64,000 nucleotides of DNA from NCBI RefSeq assembly GCF_021555175.1, contig NZ_JAKGRW010000051.1, positions 1-64,000 of the forward strand. Direction: 5' to 3'. This document shows, in pieces, positions 21,549 to 29,927 of this stretch. Positions within the stretch are counted from its first letter, which is position 1, and the number at the start of each line of letters is the position of its first letter. The DNA is from Nocardioides alcanivorans (lineage in GTDB: Bacteria; Actinomycetota; Actinomycetes; Propionibacteriales; Nocardioidaceae). The notes beneath the pieces are model-generated. The model saw only the letters and a program-made list of their open reading frames with translations, was not told the origin of the DNA and made no database searches. Made by a program: the position numbers and the translations under genes.

Positions 21549-21830
21549 ATGCCTCGCAGCCTGAAGAAGGGTCCCTTCGTCGACGACCACCTCATCAAGA
21601 AGGTGGACGCCGAGAACGAGAAGGGCTCGCACAACGTCATCAAGACCTGGTCGCGCCGTTCCATGATCGTCCCGGCCATGATCGGCCACACGATCGCCGT
21701 GCACGATGGTCGCAAGCACGTTCCCGTCTTCGTCTCCGACTCCATGGTCGGTCACAAGCTCGGCGAATTCGCTCCCACCCGCACCTACCGCGGGCACGTG
21801 AAGGAAGACCGGAAGGGTCGCCGTCGCTGA
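21549..21830 (+). CDS. rpsS: 30S ribosomal protein S19
   Basis: This 93-residue S19 (PRSLKKGPFVDDHLIKKVD, with the basic tail RTYRGHVKEDRKGRRR) forms a head-domain complex with S13. Standard length and position between rplB and rplV. Confidence 0.97.
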   Translation: MPRSLKKGPFVDDHLIKKVDAENEKGSHNVIKTWSRRSMIVPAMIGHTIAVHDGRKHVPVFVSDSMVGHKLGEFAPTRTYRGHVKEDRKGRRR

Positions 21831-21870
21831 TGCGGCGCGCGACGACTAGGAAACTGGAGATTACGAGCAA

Positions 21871-22295
21871 ATGAGCGTTACAGAGCGCCGGCGCACCAGC
21901 GCCCGCCGCGAGTCGCTGCTCGGCGACCAGCCGGGAGCCTTTGCGACCGCCCGCTTCGTGCGGATCACCCCGATGAAGGCCCGCCGTGTCATCGACATGG
22001 TCCGTGGCCTCCCCGTGGACGACGCCCGCGCCCTCCTGCAGTTCGCCCCCAGGCGGCCGCGGAGACGGTGCTGAAGGTGCTGGAGAGCGCCATCGCCAAC
22101 GCGTCCACGACCGAGGGCCTGGCCGAGGGCGACCTTGTCGTCTCGGTGGCTCGCGTCGATGAAGGCCCGACGATGAAGCGCTGGCGCCCCCGGGCCCAGG
22201 GCCGGGCCACCCGGATCAACAAGCGCACCAGCCACATCACGCTGGTCGTCCAGCCGGCCGATGCTGTCGCCACCAAGAACGGAAAGGGTGCCTGA
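21871..22295 (+). CDS. rplV: 50S ribosomal protein L22 (one apparent frameshift)
   Basis: L22 binds all 23S domains and its beta-hairpin lines the exit tunnel near the macrolide site. Residues up to ALLQFAP read in the frame of the ATG at 21871. At the C run 22046-22050 one C is missing; adding it continues as QAAAETVLKVLESAIANA and on to the hairpin MKRWRPRAQGRATRINKRTS. The intact product would be about 141 residues. Essential gene, so a sequence error is the best explanation. The stop overlaps the rpsC ATG. Confidence 0.93.
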
Positions 22296-23131
22296 TGGGC
22301 CAGAAGATCAACCCGACCGGTTTCCGGATGGGCATCTCGACGGACCACCGCAGCCGGTGGTACGCCGACAAGCTCTACAAGGCCTACGTCGGTGAAGACG
22401 TCGCCATCCGCAAGCTGCTGTCCAAGGGCATGGAGCGTGCCGGAATCTCCCGCGTGGAGATCGAGCGGACCCGGGACCGCGTGCGGGTGGACATCCACAC
22501 CGCTCGTCCGGGCATCGTCATCGGTCGCCGCGGCGCCGAGGCCGACCGCATCCGCACCGAGCTCGAGAAGCTCACCGGCAAGCAGGTCCAGCTGAACATC
22601 CTCGAGGTCAAGAACCCCGAGGTCGACGCCCAGCTCGTTGCCCAGGGTGTTGCCGAGCAGCTGTCCGGCCGCGTGCAGTTCCGCCGCGCCATGCGCAAGG
22701 CCATCCAGACCTCGATGCGTTCCGGTGCCAAGGGCATCCGGATCCAGTGCTCGGGCCGCCTCAACGGCGCCGAGATGTCGCGCACCGAGTTCTACCGCGA
22801 AGGCCGCGTCCCGCTGCACACGCTGCGTGCCGACATCGACTACGGCTTCTACGAGGCCCGCACGACCTTCGGCCGGATCGGCGTGAAGGTCTGGATCTAC
22901 AAGGGCGAGGTTGCGGGCACCCGCGCCGAGCGTGAGGCCCAGGCCGCCGCTCGTGCCGGTGCTCCCGGACGTGGCGGCCGTGGTGGCCGTGGCGACCGTC
23001 CCGCTCGTGGCAACCGGGGTGACCGTCCGGCTCGCGGCAACCGCGACGCCGGCCGCTCCGAGGCGCCCGCCGAGAACACTGAGGCCGCAGCCCCCGAGGC
23101 CGCTGCCAGCAATGCCGGTCAGGAGGGCTGA
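22295..23131 (+). CDS. rpsC: 30S ribosomal protein S3
   Basis: This 278-residue S3 has an N-terminal KH domain (GIVIGRRGAEADRIRTELEK holds the GXXG loop) and the S3 C-domain (GRLNGAEMSRTEFYREGRVP). After about residue 220 comes a long tail of Gly/Arg repeats (GDRPARGNR twice) and then an acidic Ala/Glu stretch, longer than in E. coli S3 (233 aa). S3 forms the mRNA entry channel and has helicase activity there. Coupled to rplV by TGATG. Confidence 0.97.
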   Translation: MGQKINPTGFRMGISTDHRSRWYADKLYKAYVGEDVAIRKLLSKGMERAGISRVEIERTRDRVRVDIHTARPGIVIGRRGAEADRIRTELEKLTGKQVQLNILEVKNPEVDAQLVAQGVAEQLSGRVQFRRAMRKAIQTSMRSGAKGIRIQCSGRLNGAEMSRTEFYREGRVPLHTLRADIDYGFYEARTTFGRIGVKVWIYKGEVAGTRAEREAQAAARAGAPGRGGRGGRGDRPARGNRGDRPARGNRDAGRSEAPAENTEAAAPEAAASNAGQEG

Positions 23132-23136
23132 GCACC

Positions 23137-23556
23137 ATGTTGATGCCCCGTCGTGTCAAGCACCGCAAGCAGCACCACCCCAAGCGCCGCGGTGCGGCCA
23201 AGGGTGGCACCAGCCTCGCGTTCGGTGACTTCGGGATCCAGGCGGTGGAGGGTCACTACGTGACCAACCGCCAGATCGAGTCGGCGCGTATCGCGATGAC
23301 CCGTCACATCAAGCGTGGCGGAAAGGTCTGGATCAACATCTACCCGGACCGTCCCCTCACCAAGAAGCCTGCCGAGACCCGCATGGGTTCCGGTAAGGGT
23401 TCGCCCGAGTGGTGGGTGGCCAACGTCAAGCCCGGCCGAATCATGTTCGAACTTTCCGGTGTCGATGAGGACGTGGCCCGTGAGGCCATGCGTCGTGCGA
23501 TGCACAAGCTCCCGATGAAGTGCCGCTTCGTCACCCGCGAGGCAGGTGAATTCTGA
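23137..23556 (+). CDS. rplP: 50S ribosomal protein L16
   Basis: This 139-residue L16 (MLMPRRVKHRKQHHPKRRG, later GSGKGSPEWWVANVKPGR) contacts A-site tRNA and 5S rRNA-proximal regions. Its TGA overlaps the rpmC ATG by one base. An Arg in the PRG-like loop and overall length are normal. Confidence 0.97.
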   Translation: MLMPRRVKHRKQHHPKRRGAAKGGTSLAFGDFGIQAVEGHYVTNRQIESARIAMTRHIKRGGKVWINIYPDRPLTKKPAETRMGSGKGSPEWWVANVKPGRIMFELSGVDEDVAREAMRRAMHKLPMKCRFVTREAGEF

Positions 23557-23801
23557 TGAGCAGCAAGACCAACTCCGCACACGAGCTCGACCAGCTGAAC
23601 AACGGTGATCTGGAGAAGAAGCTCAGCGAGGCCAAGGCCGAGCTCTTCAACCTCCGGTTCCAGTCCGCCACCGGCCAGTTGGACAACAACAGCCGACTGC
23701 GCACCGTCAAGAAGGACATTGCGCGGATCTACACCGTGATCAACGAGCGCAAGCTGGGCATCCGCAGCAATGCGGAGGCTACCGAGAAGGACGACGCATG
23801 A
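23556..23801 (+). CDS. rpmC: 50S ribosomal protein L29
   Basis: This 81-residue L29 is a two-helix protein at the tunnel exit (ELDQLNNGDLEKKLSEAKAE, then LFNLRFQSATGQL). The C-terminal 10 residues (NAEATEKDDA) are an acidic extension. The stop overlaps the rpsQ start (ATGA). Confidence 0.96.
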   Translation: MSSKTNSAHELDQLNNGDLEKKLSEAKAELFNLRFQSATGQLDNNSRLRTVKKDIARIYTVINERKLGIRSNAEATEKDDA

Positions 23802-24064
23802 GCGAGAACACTGAGCGCAACGCCCGCAAGGTCCGCGAGGGCCTGGTCGTCAGCGACAAGATGGACAAGACCGTGGTGGTCACTGTTGAGGACCGCGTCA
23901 AGCACGCCCTCTACGGCAAGGTCCTGCGCCGCAACACCAAGTTCAAGGCTCACGACGAGCAGAACCAGTGCGGCGTCGGCGACCGGGTCCTGATCATGGA
24001 GACCCGGCCGCTGTCGGCCACCAAGCGCTGGCGCGTCGTCGAGATCCTCGAAAAGGCCAAGTGA
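23798..24064 (+). CDS. rpsQ: 30S ribosomal protein S17
   Basis: This 88-residue OB-fold S17 (KVREGLVVSDKMDKTVVVTV, ending ATKRWRVVEILEKAK) is a primary binder of the 16S 5' domain. Last gene of the first coupled block; a 118-nt gap with hairpins separates it from rplN. Confidence 0.97.
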   Translation: MSENTERNARKVREGLVVSDKMDKTVVVTVEDRVKHALYGKVLRRNTKFKAHDEQNQCGVGDRVLIMETRPLSATKRWRVVEILEKAK

Positions 24065-24089
24065 CCCGGCCAGCAGGCCATCCGTCGTG

Positions 24090-24105
24090 CGGCCCGTGAG
24101 GGCCG
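24090..24105 (+). other. Small hairpin in the rpsQ-rplN gap
   Basis: CGGCCC-GTGA-GGGCCG has a GNRA-type loop and is followed by actttcaac. A second imperfect stem (cttcgc / gcgaag, about 24133-24155) follows. These could partly terminate or process the message between the S10 and spc portions. No clear promoter was found in the 118-nt gap. Confidence 0.4.
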
Positions 24106-24182
24106 ACTTTCAACACAACTAGTTCGGCAAGGCTTCGCACCGTGAGGGGCGAAGAACCAGCTCGACAACCAGGAGACAATCG

Positions 24183-24551
24183 ATGATCCAGCAGGAGTCG
24201 CGACTCAAGGTCGCCGACAACACCGGTGCGAAGGAAATCCTTTGCATCCGTGTGCTCGGTGGCTCGGGTCGGCGCTACGCCGGTATCGGCGACGTCATCG
24301 TCGCCACCGTCAAGGATGCGATCCCCGGTGGCAACGTCAAGAAGGGTGACGTCGTCAAGGCCGTCGTCGTTCGTACCAAGAAGGAGCGCCGTCGTCAGGA
24401 CGGTTCCTACATCAGTTTCGACGAGAACGCCGCCGTGATCCTCAAGAACGACGGGGAGCCGCGTGGCACCCGCATCTTCGGCCCGGTGGGCCGTGAGCTG
24501 CGAGAGAAGAAGTTCATGAAGATCATTTCCTTGGCCCCGGAGGTGCTGTGA
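24183..24551 (+). CDS. rplN: 50S ribosomal protein L14
   Basis: This 122-residue L14 (MIQQESRLKVADNTGAKEIL, ending REKKFMKIISLAPEVL) lies at the subunit interface and is the binding site of the silencing factor RsfS. Preceded by CCAGGAGAC. First gene of the spc part; TGATG overlap with rplX. Confidence 0.97.
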   Translation: MIQQESRLKVADNTGAKEILCIRVLGGSGRRYAGIGDVIVATVKDAIPGGNVKKGDVVKAVVVRTKKERRRQDGSYISFDENAAVILKNDGEPRGTRIFGPVGRELREKKFMKIISLAPEVL

Positions 24552-24913
24552 TGACCGCGGCCAACAAGATCAACATCAAGAAGGGCGACACCGTCAAGGT
24601 GATCGCTGGCAAGGACAAGGGCGCCGAGGGCAAGGTCATCGCCGTACTCCGCGAGGAGTCGCGCGTGATCGTCGAGGGCGTGAACCGGATCAAGAAGCAC
24701 GAGAAGGTCGTGAACACCGGCAGTGGCAACACTGGCGGGATCGTGACCACCGAGGCTCCGATCCACGTTTCCAACGTGATGCTCGTCGAGGGTGACGGCG
24801 TCACCCGCGTCGGCTTCCGTCGGGACGAGGTCACCAAGCGTCGCGCCGACGGGTCCACCTACACCGCCCAGCGCAGCGTTCGCGTCTCGCGCAAGTCGGG
24901 CAAGGAGATCTGA
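24551..24913 (+). CDS. rplX: 50S ribosomal protein L24
   Basis: This 120-residue L24 has a KOW motif (KKGDTVKVIAGKDKGAEGKV) and initiates 50S assembly near the exit tunnel. I chose the ATG at 24551, which overlaps the rplN stop; a GTG one codon earlier is also possible. rplE starts 1 nt after its stop. Confidence 0.96.
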   Translation: MTAANKINIKKGDTVKVIAGKDKGAEGKVIAVLREESRVIVEGVNRIKKHEKVVNTGSGNTGGIVTTEAPIHVSNVMLVEGDGVTRVGFRRDEVTKRRADGSTYTAQRSVRVSRKSGKEI

Positions 24914-24914
24914 G

Positions 24915-25475
24915 ATGAGCGACACCAAGACCGCGCCGCGGCTCAAGACCCGCTACCGCGAGGAGATCCTCCCCGCGCTGCAGGCCGAGTTCGAGTTCGC
25001 CAACGTCATGCAGGTCCCCGGCCTGGTGAAGATCGTCGTCAACATGGGTGTGGGCGAGGCTGCTCGCGACTCCAAGCTGATCGACGGTGCCATCCGCGAC
25101 CTGACTGCGATCACCGGTCAGAAGCCGCAGGTCACCAAGGCCCGCAAGTCCATCGCGCAGTTCAAGCTGCGTGAGGGCATGCCGATCGGTGCGCACGTCA
25201 CGCTGCGCGGCGACCGGATGTGGGAGTTCCTGGACCGCCTGCTGAGCCTGGCGCTGCCGCGGATCCGCGACTTCCGCGGCCTCAACGGCAACCAGTTCGA
25301 CGGCCGGGGCAACTACACCTTCGGTCTCACCGAGCAGGTCATGTTCCACGAGATCGACCAGGACAAGATCGACCGCTCGCGGGGTATGGACATCACGGTC
25401 GTCACCACGGCCACCAATGACGCCGAGGGCCGCGCGCTGCTGAAGCAGCTCGGCTTCCCGTTCAAGGAGCAGTGA
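24915..25475 (+). CDS. rplE: 50S ribosomal protein L5
   Basis: This 186-residue L5 binds 5S rRNA in the central protuberance. Motifs include VPGLVKIVVNMGVGEA, the P-site-contacting loop KPQVTKARKSIAQFKLREGM and the C-terminal GMDITVVTTATNDAEGRALL. ATG at 24915 gives the usual MSDT start. Confidence 0.97.
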   Translation: MSDTKTAPRLKTRYREEILPALQAEFEFANVMQVPGLVKIVVNMGVGEAARDSKLIDGAIRDLTAITGQKPQVTKARKSIAQFKLREGMPIGAHVTLRGDRMWEFLDRLLSLALPRIRDFRGLNGNQFDGRGNYTFGLTEQVMFHEIDQDKIDRSRGMDITVVTTATNDAEGRALLKQLGFPFKEQ

Positions 25476-25484
25476 GAGAAAGCC

Positions 25485-25670
25485 ATGGCGAAGACCGCAC
25501 TGAAAGTCAAGGCCGCTCGCAAGCCGAAGTTTGCTGTCCGGGGTTACACCCGTTGCCAGCGCTGCGGCCGTCCCAAGGCCGTCTACCGCAAGTTCGGCCT
25601 GTGCCGGATCTGCCTGCGGGAGATGGCTCACCGGGGCGAGCTCCCCGGTGTGACGAAGTCCTCCTGGTAA
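25485..25670 (+). CDS. rpsZ: 30S ribosomal protein S14, zinc-binding type Z
   Basis: This 61-residue short S14 has two CxxC pairs ([20 protein letters not shown]) that bind zinc, the form made when zinc is sufficient; actinobacteria often keep a Zn-independent paralogue elsewhere. It helps build the 30S head. ATG at 25485, 9 nt after rplE. Confidence 0.97.
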
Positions 25671-25680
25671 TGACCTCGAT

Positions 25681-25707
25681 CGGTGGGCGCCCCCGGGTGT
25701 CCCACCG
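25681..25707 (+). other. Hairpin in the rpsZ-rpsH gap
   Basis: CGGTGGG and CCCACCG pair around a GC-rich loop 10 nt after the rpsZ stop. The 117-nt gap is long for this operon, and the hairpin could act as an attenuator or processing site. Function is inference. Confidence 0.4.
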
Positions 25708-25787
25708 GTCACACCATCCGCAACGATCGCTGAAGGTCGTCTCCTCGAGCGAGGGACGAAACCACGGTGGGAAAGGGCCACTCGGCC

Positions 25788-26207
25788 ATGACGATGACTG
25801 ACCCCATCGCAGACATGCTCACTCGTCTGCGTAACGCCAACCAGGCGTACCACGACACGGTTGCCATGCCGTTCAGCAAGCTGAAGGCAGGCGTCGCTGA
25901 AATCCTCCAGCAGGAGGGTTACATCACCGACTACAACGTGAAGGACAACGTCGACGACGCCGGCGAGCCGGCTGTCGGCAAGACGCTGACCATCACCCTC
26001 AAGTACGGCCGCACCCGGGAGCGTTCCATCGCCGGGCTGCGCCGTATCAGCAAGCCCGGCCTCCGGGTCTACGCCAAGCACACGGGACTTCCCAAGGTGC
26101 TTGGCGGACTGGGCGTGGCGATCATCTCCACGAGCCAGGGCTTGCTCACCGACCGTCAGGCGAACCAGAAGGGCGTGGGCGGCGAAGTCCTCGCCTACGT
26201 CTGGTAA
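25788..26207 (+). CDS. rpsH: 30S ribosomal protein S8
   Basis: S8 is a central-domain 16S binder and, in E. coli, the translational repressor of the spc operon. The core TDPIADMLTRLRNANQAYHD and the RNA-binding C-terminus LPKVLGGLGVAIISTSQGLL are present. The ATG at 25788 (MTMTDPIAD, 139 aa) is preferred; ATG 25794 is also possible, while an upstream GTG at 25767 would add atypical residues. Confidence 0.96.
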   Translation: MTMTDPIADMLTRLRNANQAYHDTVAMPFSKLKAGVAEILQQEGYITDYNVKDNVDDAGEPAVGKTLTITLKYGRTRERSIAGLRRISKPGLRVYAKHTGLPKVLGGLGVAIISTSQGLLTDRQANQKGVGGEVLAYVW

Positions 26208-26239
26208 TCGCACCGCCGAGACCAGAAAGGAAGAGAAGC

Positions 26240-26782
26240 ATGTCGCGTATTGGCAAGCTCCCCATCGCGGTCCCGTCGGGCGTCGACGTCCAGATCGTCG
26301 ACGGACTGGTGACCGTGAAGGGGCCCAAGGGCACCCTCAACCACCAGGTTGCGAGCCCGATTGTTGTCGAGCGGTCCGATGAGGGCACGCTCGAGGTCAA
26401 GCGTCCGGACGACGAGCGTGAGAGCCGCTCGCTGCACGGCCTGACCCGCACCCTGATCAACAACATGGTCGTGGGCGTCACCGACGGCTTCGAGAAGAAG
26501 CTCGAGATCGTCGGCGTCGGTTACCGCGTCCTGTCCAAGGGGCCGGCCGAGCTGGAGTTCCAGCTGGGTTACTCCCACCCGATCCACCTCAAGGCTCCCG
26601 AGGGCATCACGTTCAGCGTGGAGAGCCCGACGAAGCTCGCGGTGGCGGGGATCGACAAGCAGCTGGTCGGCGAGGTCGCAGCCAACATCCGCAAGCTGCG
26701 CAAGCCTGAGCCCTACAAGGGCAAGGGCGTTCGCTACGCGGGTGAGCACATCCGCCGCAAGGTCGGAAAGGCTGGTAAGTGA
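26240..26782 (+). CDS. rplF: 50S ribosomal protein L6
   Basis: This 180-residue L6 has two repeated alpha-beta domains (MSRIGKLPIAVPSGVDVQI and the C-terminal GKGVRYAGEHIRRKVGKAGK) and lies near the GTPase centre and sarcin-ricin loop. ATG at 26240 after AGAAAGGAAGAGAAG. Confidence 0.97.
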   Translation: MSRIGKLPIAVPSGVDVQIVDGLVTVKGPKGTLNHQVASPIVVERSDEGTLEVKRPDDERESRSLHGLTRTLINNMVVGVTDGFEKKLEIVGVGYRVLSKGPAELEFQLGYSHPIHLKAPEGITFSVESPTKLAVAGIDKQLVGEVAANIRKLRKPEPYKGKGVRYAGEHIRRKVGKAGK

Positions 26783-26784
26783 TC

Positions 26785-27168
26785 ATGGCGATCTCGCTGT
26801 CGAACAACAAGCACACCGCTGCTCGTACCAAGTCGCGCCTGCGTCGTCAGGTCCGTGGTCGCAAGAAGCTCCACGGCACTGCCGAGCGTCCGCGTCTGGT
26901 CGTCACCCGTTCTGCACGGCACATCACCGTGCAGGTCGTGGACGACCTGGTCGGCAAGACCCTCGTGTCTGCCTCGACCATGGAGACCGAACTGCGGTCC
27001 GATTCCGGAGACAAGTCCGAGAAGGCGAAGAAGGTGGGCTCCCTCGTGGCTGCCCGTGCCAAGGAAGCCGGTGTCTCGGCGGTCGTCTTCGACCGGGCCG
27101 GAAACAAGTATCACGGTCGCATCGCGGCCCTGGCAGATGGCGCCCGCGAGGGCGGCCTGACGTTCTGA
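26785..27168 (+). CDS. rplR: 50S ribosomal protein L18
   Basis: This 127-residue 5S rRNA-binding L18 has an N-terminal basic region (ARTKSRLRRQVRGRKKLHGT) and the core RPRLVVTRSARHITVQVVDD. ATG at 26785 is used; an in-frame GTG at 26779 overlaps the rplF stop and would add two residues. Confidence 0.96.
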   Translation: MAISLSNNKHTAARTKSRLRRQVRGRKKLHGTAERPRLVVTRSARHITVQVVDDLVGKTLVSASTMETELRSDSGDKSEKAKKVGSLVAARAKEAGVSAVVFDRAGNKYHGRIAALADGAREGGLTF

Positions 27169-27204
27169 TCGCGAAGACGAGCAAGAGAGAGTAGGGAAGT
27201 TCTC

Positions 27205-27810
27205 ATGAGCGGAGCCCAGCGCGGACAGCGCGCCGGAGGCGAGCGCCAGGGAGGCGACCGCCGCGGACGCGACGGTCGTAACCAGGGTGCGGACAAGACC
27301 GCGTACATCGAGCGCGTCGTCACGATCAACCGCGTTGCCAAGGTCGTGAAGGGTGGTCGTCGCTTCAGCTTCACCGCCCTGGTCGTCGTCGGTGACGGAG
27401 ACGGTCTGGTCGGTGTCGGTTACGGCAAGGCCAAGGAGGTGCCCGCGGCGATCGCCAAGGGTGTCGAAGAGGCCAAGAAGCACTTCTTCAAGGTGCCCCG
27501 GATCCAGGGCACCATCCCGCACCCGGTGCAGGGAGAGAAGGCTGCCGGTGTGGTCATGCTGCGCCCGGCGGCGCCCGGTACCGGTGTGATCGCCGGTGGT
27601 CCGGTGCGTGCCGTCCTCGAGTGCGCCGGCATCCACGACATCCTGAGCAAGTCGCTCGGGTCGTCCAACCAGATCAACATCGTGCACGCCACGGTGGAGG
27701 CCCTGAAGATGCTCGAAGAGCCCGAGGCCGTTGCGGCCCGTCGTGGCCTGCCCGTCGAGGCAGTCACGCCGGCCGCGCTGCTCAAGGCTCGCGCGGAGGT
27801 GGCTCAGTGA
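27205..27810 (+). CDS. rpsE: 30S ribosomal protein S5
   Basis: This 201-residue S5 has the double-stranded RNA-binding-like domain (IERVVTINRVAKVVKGGRRF) and the conserved PVRAVLECAGIHDILSKSLGS segment. It lies at the mRNA entry and affects accuracy. The first 28 residues form a Gly/Arg/Gln-rich extension (GGERQGGDRRGRDGR) typical of actinobacteria. TGATG overlap with rpmD. Confidence 0.97.
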   Translation: MSGAQRGQRAGGERQGGDRRGRDGRNQGADKTAYIERVVTINRVAKVVKGGRRFSFTALVVVGDGDGLVGVGYGKAKEVPAAIAKGVEEAKKHFFKVPRIQGTIPHPVQGEKAAGVVMLRPAAPGTGVIAGGPVRAVLECAGIHDILSKSLGSSNQINIVHATVEALKMLEEPEAVAARRGLPVEAVTPAALLKARAEVAQ

Positions 27811-28001
27811 TGGCCCGCCTCAAGGTCGAGCAGAAGAAGAGCACCATCGGGTGCAAGCAGAACCAGCGCGACACCATGCGCTCGCTGGGTCTCAAGCGCA
27901 TCGGTGACGTGGTCGTCAAGGAGGACCGTCCGGAGATCCGGGGCATGGTCCACACGATCCGCCACCTGGTGGCGGTCGAGGTCATCGAGGGAGACAACTG
28001 A
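27810..28001 (+). CDS. rpmD: 50S ribosomal protein L30
   Basis: This 63-residue L30 (ARLKVEQKKSTIGCKQNQRD, later LGLKRIGDVV) is a small 23S domain II binder. ATG at 27810 overlaps the rpsE stop; rplO begins 1 nt after its stop. Confidence 0.95.
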   Translation: MARLKVEQKKSTIGCKQNQRDTMRSLGLKRIGDVVVKEDRPEIRGMVHTIRHLVAVEVIEGDN

Positions 28002-28002
28002 C

Positions 28003-28443
28003 ATGACTCTCAAGCTTCACCACCTGCGCCCCGCGCCCGGAGCCAAGACCGCCAAGACCCGTGTGGGTCGCGGTGAGGGCTCCAAGGGCAAGACGGCTGG
28101 TCGTGGTACCAAGGGCACCAAGGCCCGGTACCAGGTCCCGGCCGCCTTCGAGGGTGGCCAGATGCCGCTGCACATGCGGCTCCCGAAGCTCAAGGGCTTC
28201 AAGAACCCGTTCAAGGTCGAGTTCCAGGTCGTGAACCTGGACAAGCTCGGCGTGCTGTTCCCCGAGGGTGGCACCGTCACCGTCGAGGACCTGGTCGCGA
28301 AGGGTGCCGTCCGCGACGGCCACCCGGTCAAGGTCCTCGGTCAGGGCGAGATCTCCGTGGCAGTGCAGGTGAGCGCCAACGCGTTCTCCGGCACCGCCAA
28401 GGAGAAGATCGAAGCCGCCGGCGGCACCGTCACGGTGCTCTGA
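28003..28443 (+). CDS. rplO: 50S ribosomal protein L15
   Basis: This 146-residue L15 has the glycine/lysine-rich rRNA-penetrating N-terminus (KTRVGRGEGSKGKTAGRGTK) and globular domain FEGGQMPLHMRLPKLKGFKN. Last ribosomal gene before secY; a strong hairpin follows. Confidence 0.96.
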   Translation: MTLKLHHLRPAPGAKTAKTRVGRGEGSKGKTAGRGTKGTKARYQVPAAFEGGQMPLHMRLPKLKGFKNPFKVEFQVVNLDKLGVLFPEGGTVTVEDLVAKGAVRDGHPVKVLGQGEISVAVQVSANAFSGTAKEKIEAAGGTVTVL

Positions 28444-28471
28444 GGACAACGAGCCTCATCTTGATCCGGAA

Positions 28472-28522
28472 CCGCTGGGGCGCGGTGCACGTGCGCGAGC
28501 ACGTGTCACCGCGCCCCAGCGG
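28472..28522 (+). terminator. Strong hairpin between rplO and secY
   Basis: A perfect 16-bp stem ccgctggggcgcggtg / caccgcgccccagcgg encloses a further cacgtg / cacgtg pairing. It starts 28 nt after rplO. There is no U tract, so it may terminate partially; a TAGGCT -10 candidate at 28554-28559 suggests a separate secY promoter. Confidence 0.7.
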
Positions 28523-28622
28523 CGTCCCCGGACGCACCTGTTCGACCGCCTGTTAGGCTTCCCCGAGCCTGCACCCGGCTCCGCCGTGCGGGCTTTCCCG
28601 TGCTTGACGAAAGAGGACCCAC

Positions 28623-29927
28623 GTGCTGAGCGCGTTTGCCAACGCTTTCCGGACTCCGGACCTGCGACGCAAGTTGCTGTTCGTGCTGGGAATCATCATC
28701 ATTTTCCGGTTCGGTTCGCAGTTCCCGGCCCCTGGTGTGCACGTTGCCAACGTGCAGTCGTGCATCAGCGGCATCGAGGACAGCAACAGCGTCTACAACC
28801 TGATCAACCTGTTCTCAGGTGGTGCGCTGCTGCAGTTGACCGTGTTCGCGCTCGGCATCATGCCGTACATCACGGCGTCGATCATCCTGCAGCTCCTGGT
28901 GGTGGTCATCCCACGCCTGGAAGCCCTCAAGAAGGAGGGCCAGGCGGGTCAGGCGAAGATCACGCAGTACACGCGTTACCTGACGCTGGGCCTCGCCGTC
29001 CTCCAGGCGACCGGCATCATCGCGCTGGCTCGCTCGGGTCAGCTGCTGGTCGGTTGCGACAAGGACCTCCTCCACAACGACAGCATCAGCCTGTTCCTGG
29101 TGATGGTCCTGACCATGACCGCCGGAACCGTCGTCATCATGTGGCTCGGTGAGCTGATCACCGAGCGGGGCGTCGGCAACGGCATGTCGATCCTCATCTT
29201 CGCCCAGGTCGTGGCGACCTTCCCGTCCGCCCTGTGGCAGGTGCAGTCCACCAAGGGCTGGGTCACCTTCGGCATCGTGATGGTGATCGGCCTGCTCCTC
29301 GTGGCTGCCGTGGTCTTCATCGAGCAGGCGCAACGCCGGATCCCGGTGCAGTACGCACGCCGGATGGTCGGACGCAAGATGTTCGGTGGCAACTCCACCT
29401 ACATCCCCTTGAAGGTCAACCAGGCGGGCATCATCCCCGTCATCTTCGCCTCGTCGTTGATGTATCTCCCGGCGATGGCGGTGCAGTTCAACCAGAACCG
29501 CGATCCCCAGCCGAAGTGGGTGGGCTTCCTCAACGACTACTTCGTTGACGGTGGTCACCCCGTCTACATGGCTGTCTACTTCGCACTCATCATCTTCTTC
29601 ACCTACTTCTACGTGTCCATCACCTTCGATACCCACGAGGTCGCGGACAACATGAAGAAGTACGGAGGCTTCATCCCCGGGATCCGGGCTGGCAAGCCGA
29701 CCGAGGACTACCTGTCCTACGTGCTCTCCCGGATCACCGCTCCCGGAGCGCTCTACCTCGGTCTTCTCTCACTGGTTCCGTTGATCGCCTTCGCGCTCAT
29801 CAACGCCAACCAGAACTTCCCCTTCGGCGGTACCTCCATCCTCATCATGGTGGGCGTTGCGCTGGACACGGTGAAGCAGATTGAAAGCCAGCTCCAGCAG
29901 CGCAACTATGAAGGGTTCCTCCGCTGA
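28623..29927 (+). CDS. secY: Preprotein translocase subunit SecY
   Basis: This 434-residue, ten-helix channel of the Sec translocon begins MLSAFANAFRTPDLRRKLLF. It has the plug/lateral-gate regions FALGIMPYITASIILQLL and the cytoplasmic loop PGIRAGKPTEDYLSYVLSRI. Inserts and exports proteins with SecEG and SecA. GTG at 28623; the stop overlaps the adk ATG. Confidence 0.97.
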   Translation: MLSAFANAFRTPDLRRKLLFVLGIIIIFRFGSQFPAPGVHVANVQSCISGIEDSNSVYNLINLFSGGALLQLTVFALGIMPYITASIILQLLVVVIPRLEALKKEGQAGQAKITQYTRYLTLGLAVLQATGIIALARSGQLLVGCDKDLLHNDSISLFLVMVLTMTAGTVVIMWLGELITERGVGNGMSILIFAQVVATFPSALWQVQSTKGWVTFGIVMVIGLLLVAAVVFIEQAQRRIPVQYARRMVGRKMFGGNSTYIPLKVNQAGIIPVIFASSLMYLPAMAVQFNQNRDPQPKWVGFLNDYFVDGGHPVYMAVYFALIIFFTYFYVSITFDTHEVADNMKKYGGFIPGIRAGKPTEDYLSYVLSRITAPGALYLGLLSLVPLIAFALINANQNFPFGGTSILIMVGVALDTVKQIESQLQQRNYEGFLR

